Assembly (NCBI RefSeq): GCF_963675165.1
Contig: NC_087390.1
Location: 3,855,175-3,919,174 of the forward strand
Origin: Halichondria panicea
Taxonomy: Eukaryota > Porifera > Demospongiae > Suberitida > Halichondriidae
Direction: 5' to 3'
DNA length: 64,000 nt
Positions 32,823 through 44,369 of the stretch are shown here, one piece after another; the first letter of the stretch is position 1, and each line of letters starts with the position of its first letter. A program made the translations under genes and the position numbers. Below the pieces are notes generated by a model that did not search any database, was not told where the DNA came from, and saw only the letters and a list, made by a program, of their open reading frames with translations.

Positions 32823-35800
32823 AAACCCTCAATTTGTCTCAGTGAATGTTTTCTCTCCCTTCCATACACATGCTTGGTGAGAAAGAGTACTTTCCTTACG
32901 TTTTTTCGGAACGTTCCACTGGCAAGAATACGATGTTATCGGCAACACTTCATCCTCCTCCTCAATTTGAAAGCCAACTCTCGGCCACAGCCACGAGGGC
33001 ATGAAGAAGTCCAGAAAGATTTCCTTTAAACAAAAAAGTAGTGCATAGTTGTGCATAGTTGTATAGCTGTATATATGTATATAATACTTACCCAGCTGCA
33101 CACTGATAAGTTGCACGCTCCACAACTGCTCAGGTGCATTAAGGTTACGGCAAACAGTTTGCTCATGAATATTCATGATTTTTCTTATAATGATTTTTGT
33201 GAAACTATAAATGCCATGAGAGAAATTTGAAGCACATACATGATAAATATATTGGTGTATCAATCTGTATGACAAGTATCAATCTTCAAAACATCTTCCA
33301 GTGACATCTTCCAGTGGAAGCTCTGAGCGATCAAGTTACTAGGAACAACACAAAACTAGTAGTCATTTTAAACTTCCAAAAACACTTCTAGCTCTGTGTT
33401 CTTGGTCTTATATGATGCTTCTTACCATTCTGGAGGGCGTGTAGAAGCGTTTTTTTCTTTCCAGGCCAACAAACTCTCACAAAATAATAATATGTAGACT
33501 AACTCCACTTAAAATGGCGGCCAGAGCCAAGGAAAACAGCCTCTTGTGAGCTTTCAGTAGCCTCTACATGCAGTGAAGCTACATTATAGTAAAAATGTCT
33601 ATTCGAGCCATAAAATGACTACTGCGTTTCAGCTGGACTAAGTCCAGCTCATTCTAGCTCATTCTAGCTGGAAAAGATCACTAGATCTAGCTCATGAATA
33701 ATTAATGAGCAAACGGTTGACCGTAACCTTAAGGACTGGGACTTTCAATTATTGCTGACTCTGCAAATTCTAAGCTCCGCCCCTACGGTTACCAGTCGCC
33801 CACGCGTGCATTATTTGAAGAACATTCCAATTAATTGAACGCGTCAAACTGGCTTGAAACTATTGACTCCATTGACTCTGAGAATTGCCTGGCAAGTGTC
33901 CTGGCAAGTGTGTGTAACAACGGACTTAGCTTATAGCCTAGTTTAAATCACAGCTAGATCTTAGCTAGATCTTAGTCTAGATGTAAAAAGAATAAATTAG
34001 CCAGCCTCGCTTGATTTTGCTAGCTGTAGCAGCGCTCGCAAGACACACTAATAGTTAATAGCAGGAGCAGATGACTCCTGTTAATAGTATGATCTATCCT
34101 ATGAGTATCTTAAACTGCAAGTGCTGTACTTGCTGTACTAGTATAATAGTAGCTAGATAGCTCATTTTGCTGTAGACTACCACTGCACTATACTATACTA
34201 CTGCCATCTGTCTTCTTTTATGCATCTAGTATCCAACAGAGAAATAAAGAAGACCTGTGGAGCTGGAGGTGAGTAATTTACTAAGGTGAGTAATTTACTA
34301 AGGTAGCTATAATAAATATGCATTTCATAGCTGCTCTAAGTTAATGGTTTCTCACTGGGTTGAGTGTTTTGTATACTGCAAACTCAGAGGAGGTACGACG
34401 TGACAATTGATCAAGCAATTAGCCTTCGTTAGTAGCCTTTGATTGAGCAATAATTATCCGCCTATTTTTTCGCCGAGGTAATCAGTGCCTAATTGCTTGA
34501 GCTGCACCGCGCTGCACTAAATAGCGTCTAATTATTTATTTTGTCCTCCCATCACCTGTGAGCATAGCTAGAAACCTATGTGTTGTTATGAGCAATTAGC
34601 TTCACTTCACTTGCTATATTGAAAGGTTGGTAGTACATCTGGTAGGGCAACAGACACAGTGGGGTCAAAATCATTTAATCAGGCATCTTGCATTATCATT
34701 GTTATGTCTAGGTGGTTTTGGTTGAGTAATCCTTACATACTGATGATTATGAAACTTATTTGCTGCGCTTATATAAAAATACACTGTATAGAATCACATG
34801 TTAAAAGTTGGTGATATACATTATCTATGTTTGCAGACAAGAAGTGCCAGATTTCTATAACTTGTGCCAAAGGTTCAAAAGTTTTCTAGTATCATCCAGT
34901 TTTTTTCTGCTATGTCGTATCATTCGGTATTGTTTTTTTTTTTTTAGGGTTCTGACCCGAGTGAACGAACTCAACACGAACTCAACACGTCAAACCTGCG
35001 CCAGAGAAAAACCTAAAAAAACGAATGTCCAATCAACAACTTTGTCCAATCAACAACTTCCATGCAGTACATTACGAGAAACATTATTCAAAGTGATAGA
35101 CATTAAACACACCCAAATTAACTTACTGCTATGTTGTTTTTCCTACCAGGATTCCTTGAGATCGAGTTAGTTACAACATGTGCTCTTCATAGATCATGTG
35201 ATTTTAGGATCATGTGACCTTTGCAGATCTCATGCACAATGTACATGGCAGGTAGGGGGTAAGGTGTTGGGGTTGATCAAGAGGAAGTCAAGAGGAAGTT
35301 GGACATGTGTTTCATCTAGTAGGGGGGGGGGAGACGAAGAGAGAGGGAGTTTGAGTACTAGACCCAACATTATCAATAGACAGTCTTTTGCTACATGTAG
35401 CTTTGCTAGGGTCATCTCACCACAATTAATCTCACCACAATTACCATGCCTTTACCATGCACCTCCAAGGGCACGCACATTATTTAATAGGATTTGCTAT
35501 TTGCTAATGTTGGTCAAACTGAGTCAAACTGAAAATAATAATGGCGGCCTGCGATAATTATAGATACTATATAGTTGATGTGTGCTTAGGCAGTTTTTGG
35601 GAGTTGTATTTATAAGGGGAACTTCCTCAATTCAGCTTTCCCCCTTTTTAGATTTATCTGTTTATGCAGGTGAATACCCGGAGATTGGCACTGTATATTC
35701 ATGCCAAACGAAAAGATATAGAGCATAGACCACTATTTTGTGCAGCATGCATGACTGTATGATAATTATTTCTACTGGACTTTGCAGAATCTTTGCAACA

Positions 35801-35857
35801 CAGATAGAGTAGAGCCTTATGTAAACTGTGGTTATGTAATCATCATTTAATGCAGAT
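32823..35857. other. Long stretch without recognisable genes
   Basis: ORFs up to 148 codons (for example 32,829-33,275 minus and 35,180-35,557 plus) show no domain motifs. At 33,728-33,760 one end of the foldback 2 family is present. The stretch is AT-rich with a poly-T run near 34,930 and a poly-G run near 35,325. Nothing else is supported. Confidence 0.4.
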
Positions 35858-36526
35858 TTGAAAAGTCTCAGTATTATAGCTATGGCCTATTCATGTGAAG
35901 AGAAGAGATCTAAGTCATACTCCTCAGATTTAAGATGGAGAATGATCTACCAAGTAGAAGTAGTTGGTCTGCCCAATAGAAAGGTAGCTGCTAATCTCCT
36001 TGTGGATCCATCTACAGTGCATAGAACAGTGTGTCTATTCAGAGCTACTGGGAACGTTAAACCTAGTCAATATCCTCCTAATCAGGGAACTGCTAAACTC
36101 ACTGCTATAGATAAAGTGATGATACTGGAGTTGATTATTCAAAAACCTGGAATCTTCTAAGGGAAATACAAGGACATCTTCTTGAAAGAACGGGGACAGA
36201 TGTCAACGTAAGCACCAGAGGTACATACATGCCTCTGGGATGACAAGACAAAAAATGGTTCTGAGAGCTGTGAGCTGTTGCGTGCACAGTATTTGATTGA
36301 CATTTCAGTCTATAAAGGCCACCCGGAGCTTTTCGTCTTTATAGACGAAACAGGATCTGATCGGTGGGATTGTATGCGGAAATTTGGATACAGCCTAAGA
36401 GGAAAGCCTGCTATTGTTCAAAAATTGCTTTGGCGTGGACAGCGAGTTACGGCTCTATATGTGCAATCTCACTAGAAGGTGTACTGGATTGCTATACTAC
36501 AACCGGCACCGTTAACGCTGATACAT
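35858..36526 (+). pseudogene. IS630/Tc1-mariner-like transposase, N-terminal half
   Basis: A plus-strand frame, with ATG at 35,858 or 35,882, reads MAYSCEEKRSKSYSSDLRWR, then VVGLPNRKVAANLLVDPSTV of a helix-turn-helix and KPSQYPPNQGTAKLTAIDKV. Broken frames (LREIQGHLLERTGTDVNVS) lead to ELFVFIDETGSDRWDCMRKF, GYSLRGKPA and GVLDCYTTTGTVNADT, where it ends at 36,526. FIDETGSD carries the first catalytic Asp. The next residues of the family are found at 28,521 on the minus strand. Joining the two at the shared ACAT keeps the frame. ACAT at 36,523-36,526 is the target duplication. Confidence 0.85.
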
Positions 36527-36556
36527 CACCGCTGTTTCAAGACCTCCACTTAGTTT
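36527..36556 (+). repeat. Right terminal repeat of the RAG1-like element, copy 1
   Basis: CACCGCTGTTTCA is followed by only 8 bp and then ACTTAGTTT (36,548-36,556). The spacer is 10 bp shorter than at the left end. Confidence 0.85.
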
Positions 36557-37040
36557 GTAATTAGAACGGACTGCAATTCAACGAAATATTGAAAAGTGGG
36601 TGTGGTTTTTGAACAATTTTATTTCCTGTTTTGTGCAAACTTATACCCATAGCAACTTGTTTGTTATTCATTGAAGTCACATGAAAGTTATATGAGTGTC
36701 ATGTGCACCCTGTCATCTACTGAATGACACGCGCATAACAACAGGCATTTAGCTGCGCGTGCGCAGCTAGAAACTACACTGCACCTGTTAAAGGTATCAA
36801 CTACAAGTTGTAAGTGGATGTTTTGATAGCTACTCACTGACTACCAGAGTGTTTCTTTGAAGTGAAATTTGCAACAACTGAAAGAGGAAGTTCCATACTA
36901 CAGTTTCAACAACGACAGGTATTGGACAAAATTTTTTGGCAGCAACAATATGAAACATGACACAAATTTACGATATTTACACATGCACATTGATATATAA
37001 TGAACAAAAACAGACAATTCATTTGCATCAACCTTCAGGA

Positions 37041-38502
37041 ATGAGTCAAGAACATCTTGAGGCACTTTGCAGGCACTGCAGGGTTTGTGGATCTCTCTTT
37101 AAGAACAAGAAAGGTCCCTCAGGTTGGAGATATGTCTGCTCTGACAGGCACGACGACCTCCTGGAGGTGTTTGGAATAGATGTAACAGATGACTCGGATT
37201 TAATGCACCCTAAAACATACTGCCACCCATGCAACAACATAATATATCACACACACAAGAAGGCCAGTGATGGTAAACTGTACAACCCCAAAAAGGTGAT
37301 TGCTACGTGGACTGATCACACAGAAGATGATTGCCCCGTGTGTACGAGCATTAAGACTCACAGTGTTGGTGGGAGGCCGAAGAAGCAATACAAACCTGGC
37401 AGACCGGCAAAAGGCTCATTTCAGTCAGTCAGCCATCCAGCACATCAAGCTGATAGCTCCCTCCACCTTCTGCGAACAAGACACAGTACTACCGTCGCAA
37501 GGTTGTTTTGACTGTCCTATCTGTAAAAAGATAGTAGACAAACCTATCGAACTCAAGACGTGCGGTAGTCTTGTCTGTGCAGATTGTCTGTGCCAGTGTC
37601 TACAAGAGTCTCAGACGACATCAGCCAATCAGGACATCTTGATGATGTTGAAGCAATACAACCTCCTTCCGAGATCACTTTGAGAGCCTTGGGAAGCCTT
37701 GAGGTCACGTGCAGTGTGTGCAGGAAACACGGGTGCTTAAAACACCACAAGGCCCACCATGACAGCAAGTGTGCATGCACACACTTCAAACCAGCAGCCC
37801 TCAGCCCTTCAGACTTGTTAAGCAGACCTGAAGAACTGTCCTTGTCCCCATTTGAAGAGAAACTGAAAACTGTCCTCATCAAGCGCAGTATGCGCAACTC
37901 CAGCATTCTGGAGGTGAAGACAGGGGGACGGGTGAGAATAAAAACAATAATGACATAATTATAATTATATATTTTTTACAGCCTCTCAAGCTGATGCAAG
38001 TCAGCTCACCTAGCGTGTCCAGCGGCACTGCAAGCCAAACCACCCTGAGACGGCGCAGTAGTGAGCTGCAGGACATCAGGAAGAGAGTGAGTGGTGGTGC
38101 GGAGGTACAGCAGATGAGCAACGAGGTCAAGACTGCAGGGAAGGAAGATCAGGATAAGTTGATAGAAGAGCTGAAAAAGACGGCAGGGTGCTTCCAGGTT
38201 ACGTTTTCAGTCAGCCAAAGTTTAGGTATCCAGTCTGTTCTCATGATTCCCAGGAACAAGCTGCGGATCATGAAAAGGTGAATATGTTATGTATGTATAT
38301 ATGACTTACCTCTTTTAATTTTTCCTTCTAGAATGTTAGGGTCCAGTGTAAAAATAGCGTCTGAGAAGAAGATGCGGGCTGAAGCTAACTCTCTCATAGG
38401 AATAGATAATCTTAAGTGTCAGCTTGTTCCCTTCACATTTCCAGTCAAGGATGGCCGGCACACTGTGGAAATTAAGAATGTTCCCATGTGTTATACACCA
38501 CA
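37041..38502 (+). pseudogene. RAG1-like transposase copy 1, exons 1-3
   Basis: Exon 1 (37,041-37,931): HCRVCGSLFKNKKGPSGWRY, LLEVFGIDVTDDSDLMHPKT, YCHPCNNIIYH, a CPVC pair, GGRPKKQ and PGRPAKG AT-hook-like motifs, RING-like CPICKKIVDKPIELKTCGSL with VCADCLC, then zinc finger CSVCRKHGCLKHHKAHHDSK. Exon 2 (37,982-38,277): VSSGTASQTTLRRRSSELQD, then GCFQVTFSVSQSLGIQSVL. Exon 3 (from 38,332): KIASEKKMRAEANSL and HTVEIKNVPMCYTPHL. An extra CAGT near 37,424 and a lesion in the RING break the frame. The layout equals the N-terminus of RAG1. It is a pseudogene, truncated at 38,502. Confidence 0.85.
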
Positions 38503-40588
38503 TTTGAATGTCTCACCAAATGACCCACACTACTCACGGGTTATGTTTGCAATGTGTTAAATTAACCAATGGGTTACCTTTTAAGTGGGTTAAAAGCACC
38601 ATGAACCGTGTCATAAAATAGTTAAATTGACCCACGAGTTAGTTCGCATTTCGTAAGTATATACACAACATAGCACAACAGATAGAGAATGTCATGAATA
38701 AAATTAATATAGTAATATTATAAAGCAATAAATAATTATTGCGCACAATAACAATCAATACTTACTACACTACACTATAAATGTCATTTCAAACTGTCTT
38801 TATAGATGTGCGTTTTTTATATACATGCTGTACCTCACAGGCCTATCCATCGCTTTGATCCATGAGTAAACAATGTCGAAAACATAATAAGCCGCCATCA
38901 AAGATGTTATTCCTCCAATTAAATCGTATTTGGTAGAGTGATCAGATTCGTCCGTGGTTGGTTCACTGTCTTTATGTGAGCTCAGAATTTCATAGATCGT
39001 TCACCGAGCCCCACCTTCTCTCTGATGTCAACAGTATCAGGGGGTCACTGTCCAACGATGACAGACAAAAGTGTGTCATCGGGTGATGGACTGTCCGGCG
39101 ACGATGAAAGTTTGTTGATGTCTGACAGTGAAGGTACAAAAGGGCGACGATGAAAGTTTGTTGATGTCTGACGTTTGTTGATGTCTGACAGTGACGGTAG
39201 CTCTTTGCAGTTCTAAAGAGTATCACACTCACACTAGCTGTGCAGTTCTAAAGAGATACCTGGTGACAATAGGGCTGATGGTTATACAATGTCCAGAGGC
39301 GATGGTACACCTTATCAAAACAACCAAACGTCAAAAACAACCAAACGATACCCACGATGTACCTCTTGGGTACTTCAATCTTAGCACTGTTATATTCATA
39401 TGATGATGTGAAAACACAAAAATCAAGCTTAGTAAAGCATATGATAGGCTGATCAATAAAAAAAATTTTGGATTTTATCTCACCGCTGGCCGGGCATTTA
39501 AAAACGGGTGGGCGTAATAACCGTGGTTGCCATAGGCAACACATGTTGCACCATTTTATTCCTTGTTGCTAGGTTGCTCTGGAAACCGACATTTCACTTC
39601 ACTGTTAATTAAGAATCTGACGGTTAAAGGGTTAAGTGATGTTAAATGCTTCTCTCCTCTTGTTAACAGACGTGATTGCTGTTCAAGCCGTGTGGTTTTT
39701 AATCATAAGAGCTAGAAAGTCTGGGAAATCGTTAGTACCACTACCATACTGCCAAACAACTTGCAGAATTCGTGTACAAATTTATGAACTGGGTTGTACT
39801 TCCTACTTGAATCAGTAACAGCATCTTCTTGGACGATACCGCTTTTTTCTCCAAGGTGCATCGACTCTACAATTTCAACTGTTTCTAGTGTTGCTCATCT
39901 TTCTGTCTGCATTCTTCTATCATTGAAACGTTTTTGGGTTGATGCACTATCAGAACCGAAGAGTCCAATTTATTGATGTAGTGTAGTGTCTGGCACAAAT
40001 CCTGCTGGATTTCGTATTGTTGGATTGTTGGTTGCAAGGTTTACAAATCAGTGATTCTTGTGTTATTTGCAATAGTTAATCACTAATTAGTTGAACGCAT
40101 GGTTATAGAAACTAAAGATAATAGGTATTAGGGTTAGAATAACCACATTGTTTGTAAAGTAACGTTTAAAAAACGTTACAAACAACTATGCATTGGTTGG
40201 GTCATACATGCAACTATATTTTTACTGCCTCAACTAAAAAAAGAAGTCGTTTCTACTCATTTGGATAAGAATAACAATTGAAAACTGTATTAATGTACAA
40301 CAATAAGGAATGGTTAAAACAAACAAACATAATAGGTACATCTATAAGTTAAATTAAATTAACCAACAATATTTGTAACTGTACAATAGTTGAAACGACT
40401 GTACATGATGTTTATAACAACTATACACAGTGTTATAGTTAGAACAATCAACAATAGTTGAAAAACTGTACATTATAATGTTGTAACAACTATGGTTACT
40501 TTTACGTACATGTAAAACAACATTATAATAACTACTAGAGTTGAAGCTTAGTAGATACACCACAACTATAAGTGTCACAAATACGAGT
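38503..40588. other. Gene-free AT-rich stretch with a dispersed repeat
   Basis: Copy 2 of the dispersed repeat of 770-930 lies on the minus strand at about 39,455-39,590. Tandem duplications occur near 39,100-39,200 (GGGCGACGATGAAAGTTTGT and GATGTCTGACAGTGA). A palindrome GTAACGTTTAAAAAACGTTAC spans about 40,158-40,178, and many AACTATxACAG/GTTATAGTT inverted units fill 40,180-40,580. No gene is recognised. Confidence 0.45.
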
Positions 40589-42400
40589 TGTAATGACTTT
40601 GCTAGTTAGTTATTCACTTAGTCATTTCCTGTTCCTGTTCTTAATATTTCCTGTGTTGTAATGTTTACTGTTTAAATTGTCTGTTTAATTGTACATGCAC
40701 TTCTTTTGTATAGTCTATCTTATTGCTTTGTGCTCTAGCCCGGCGGCCTGCTCCTAGCGGCGCCCTTTGTGTATGGGAGCCCTGTCTTTGTTGTCTTAGT
40801 ATTTACCGTCTGTGTTTTGTGCATACTGTCAGTTGATCTATGGTTGAATGTTAAATCTTAAATCTTAATCTTGAACTCTGCTTCGGTGCACGAACTCAAC
40901 AATTGGCGACGAGGATAAAAACAGGCTCCCTAACCTACCTCTCGAAAAATGGCAGCTTCTCTAGGACACATTGGCTCCACCGTCGAGGACTGGACTGGAT
41001 ACACAGAGCGCATAGGGCACTACAAAAAACGCTCCATTCTGCTCACTGCTATCAACTCATCAGGTTCGATGAACTAGTCAAGACCCCGCCCCTTCAATAA
41101 TCCTGCAACGGTATAATTTTTTCACGAGGAAGCAGCACTCCACGGAAAGCATTGGGCATTTTGTGGCTACTTTGGCGACACTTTGGACGACATGCGGCTC
41201 GTCTGTGGCTGCAGGGACCGACGCCTGCGCAATTTAAACTACTTTCCAATGCTGCACTAACCTCGGCTGAACGGGGCACTGGGCACTAAGGATCTGGCTG
41301 GAGGCCACTCACTACCACTCACTACATAAGATGTATGGTCAACAAAAACGGCGCACACAAACTTTTTCGACAAAACTGCCCCCTATGAACCAGCCGCCCA
41401 CTCTCTCGTTGTGGTGCTGCCTACTCCCCTACAACGTGCAAATTTAAAGATTTCACCTGCCACTACTGTCAGAAGCTGGGACATCTAGCCTCAGTTTGCA
41501 GCCCGTGACCAGATACAGGCTCACAATTCTGACTCAGAGGAGGAACCTCCACACCTCGGACCAAGGTAATATTAACTGTTGAAACAGTTATGGAGTTAGA
41601 TACGGGGGCCACTCTCTCGGTGATGTCTGAGAGAGAGACACTCTGGCCAACTGATGGCCGCCCCCCCTCAACCTACGCGGGTGAGCGTATTTCTGTGTTA
41701 GAACAGATAACCCTGCGTGTCTCCTTTCAACAGCAGAACCACAGTCTCTCACTGTTAGTGGTACCTGCCCTACCCTCCTAGGACGTGACTGACTGGAGAA
41801 AATCAAGTTTGACTGGCAAAGCATTCACCTACTGCATTCACCTACTACGGCAGGTCACGTCTCAGCAGTCAGTACAGCAGGTTCTGGATTGCTACCCTGC
41901 AATGGGGAACTCGGCGAGATTGCTGGATCCACGGTTACGCTGCATGTTGACTCCTCGAAGCAACCAAGGTTCTTCAGAGCCCGACCTGTTCCCTACTCTC
42001 TGCGCACTAAGGTATAAGGGGAACTTCAAAACCAAGGTGTAATAAACCTTTTTTAAAAACTTTTTCTGAATGGGCTGCCCCAATTGTACCTGTGGTCAAG
42101 CATGAAGGGAAGATAGGCGACTACAAGCTGACGGTGAACGCGGTAAGGAGCTGACGGTGAACGCGGTAGCAAAGACAGACCCTTACCCACTCCCTCGCAG
42201 GCCTTCACAAAACTGAACGCGTACCCCCTAACTGAAACTAGCCGGAAGTACACCACAGTGACACTGTTTCAGTACCAGCGTCTACCTTTCGGCAGCGCAC
42301 CATCCTCCCTCACGTATGTGTGTATCTTGATGATATCCTTGTTACAGGTCCAGAGCAGGTCTTTGAGTAATGAATTTTTGTTGGTCCTGTCAATAATATG
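40589..42400 (+). mobile_element. Gypsy LTR retrotransposon relic with LTR, Gag, protease and RT pieces
   Basis: A likely 5' LTR (about 40,589-40,901, TGTAATGACTTT...ACTCAACA) is followed by TGGCGACGAGGAT, a PBS type different from the other gypsies here. Gag pieces (MAASLGHIGSTVEDWTGYTE, HFGDTLDDMR-like, CHYCQKLGHLASVC), a protease (VMELDTGATLSVMSERET) and RT pieces (FSEWAAPIVPVVKHEGKIGD, LFQYQRLPFGSAPSSLTYVC, LDDILVTGPEQ) appear in changing frames. RT stops just after the active site at about 42,360. No 3' LTR was found. Confidence 0.75.
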
Positions 42401-42879
42401 CACAGATTATCAGAGTAGTCTACAACAGCATGAGCAATGGCAAGATTGTCGGACAAAAATGCATCTTTAATAATTGTTTCTTCCTTGGAAGTGGAAGTTG
42501 CAGAGCACTTAAATCTCGAAAGAATGGTTTTAGAATAGCTAATACAGGTTTTTGTTGCTAAATTAATAGCCTTGAATGCGGATCGACTCTTATTTCCAAA
42601 AACTATACTCCTACCTTGCGTGTGACCCTAGAGGATTACAAGTATCCAATTATTTGCAAAGCAAAGACGTTTCAAACAAGAAAATACCAGAATAAATAAC
42701 AATTTTCTTTCAAAATTCATATGTCATGAACCATACATTGAAATCACTTGTAACTATCCTACAGGTAGCGCAGACCCCTGAGGTATCTTGACACCATCTT
42801 CGTTACCTAGCAACTGACCACCCCCACTATTTACAAACATTCACAACTATGTACACAAATAATATTGTATGAGGGCACA

Positions 42880-44366
42880 GAGTGGCTAAAGACACTAAAT
42901 GAGTGTTCTCAATGTGACATGATTGAACCTGCAGAAAGTTCTCTGCGAGGTCGTATCAGCAGACGCCCTTTTCCCGGGAAATGTTTTCTTCACTTACACA
43001 CAGGTTTACAAGTTCAATGGTGGCTCATGATGTCCACTGCTGTACTAACTAGCCTAAACACAGTTATACTGAAGCTATCAAGACTACAAATGCTACTTAC
43101 CAGATCCAAGAAGTTGTTCCTCAGGCCTTCAGGCTCTATATTTTCTAGCTTGAGGTAGCTTTTATCTAGCTATGATCCCAGTCACTGTCCTCTCACTCAA
43201 CAAGGCCATAAGCATCGATATTCTCACTGTCTAGCTATACTTTAGAACCTCACTAAGGTTGTACTACGAAGATCTTGAAACATTATCAAACGGTCACTTT
43301 TCTTTCGACATTACTGTACAAAGCGTACCTCGAGGCAGCATATTAAAGATACCATGTGAAAGAGCAGCTCAATGCTGGCGTGTGCATAGCTCCAACACAG
43401 CGGGCACAATGAATTTTTGAAAATGACCACTAGAGTGGCCGTCATATGACGGCTTCAACGGGGAAAGGGTTAAACCATCCTTTCGTATTAGAGATAGAAA
43501 TGTTTCCGCGATTGTTGCATCAGTTTTCTCGTACATAATGATATGAACGTGGCTTCGATATTGTCGACAATCAATACATAGGGTCTCCAATTTGGATTTC
43601 CTCTGGTTCCTATTAACCCTTTCCCGCTTTAGCCGACTATAGTCGGCATGGCTACTGATAAATTTCAAAAAATCATTGTGCACGCTGTGTTGGAGCTATG
43701 CGCTGCTCTTCCACATGGTATTTGCTTCGAGGTACAGTTCGATCAGAATTGTCGAAAGAAAAGTGACCGTTATATAATTGCTACAAGATCTTCGTAGTAC
43801 AACCTCAGGGAGAGTGAGAATATCGATGCTTATGGCCTTGTAGAGTGAGAGGACGTGAGAGGACAGTGACTGAGATCATAGCTAGGTAGGAAGCTTCCTT
43901 TCAGAGGTCAAACTAAAAAGATGTGGACCATCTTCCTGAACCAGTAGCATTGATAGCTTCACCATAGGTTTGTTTAGGCTAGTTAGTACAACAGTGGACA
44001 TCATGAGCCACCATTGAATTTGTAAACCTGTGTAGGTGAAGAAAATATAGGTGAAGAAAATATTTCCCGGGAAAAGGGACCTCGTTTCTGCAGATCATGA
44101 TTAAGTCAGCACTTATATCATGTGTTCAGTCATATCATGTGTTCAGTCACTTCGTAACATCATACAATAATTATTGTTTGTGTACATAATTGTGAATTTT
44201 TGTTAACAATTGTTATTTGTGGGGTGGTGTTTGGACGATGATGAGTCCATGGATGTGACAGGTCCGGTTCTACCTAGTGTTTTTAGTTCATGAGTTATAT
44301 TTAAACAAAATATGCAAATATATTCACTTTTAATTAAAGCAGGGAAGGGTTAAGCAGGGAAAGGGT
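42880..44366. repeat. Inverted pair of piggyBac-like non-autonomous elements
   Basis: The right unit runs from TTAACCCTTTCCCGC (43,615) to GCAGGGAAAGGGTTAA (ending 44,369), that is TTAA-flanked CCCTTTCCC ends, typical of piggyBac. The left unit (about 42,880-43,480) is its inverse, ending GGGGAAAGGGTTAA. Paired blocks include AGATCTTCGTAGTACAACCT against AGGTTGTACTACGAAGATCT, and ATGATGTCCACTG against CAGTGGACATCAT. About 130 bp separate them. No transposase is present. Confidence 0.65.
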
Positions 44367-44369
44367 TAA

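Larger units (their letters stand above)
36527..38502 (+). mobile_element. RAG1-like transposon copy 1, 5' piece with right terminus
   Basis: The terminus CACCGCTGTTTCA at 36,527 is followed by about 500 bp of leader closely matching the complete copy's right end (for example GAAATATTGAAAAGTGGGTG and CTACTGAATGACAC), and then exons 1-3. Similarity ends at CCACATTTG (38,502). The plus-strand piece at 30,360 resumes at the equivalent codons (ACACATTCTTAATTCC), so one gene was cut there. Confidence 0.85.

Noticed and set aside
34808..35557. Two plus-strand ORFs of 120 and 125 codons
   Set aside because: No recognisable motifs, low-complexity stretches and no splice structure.
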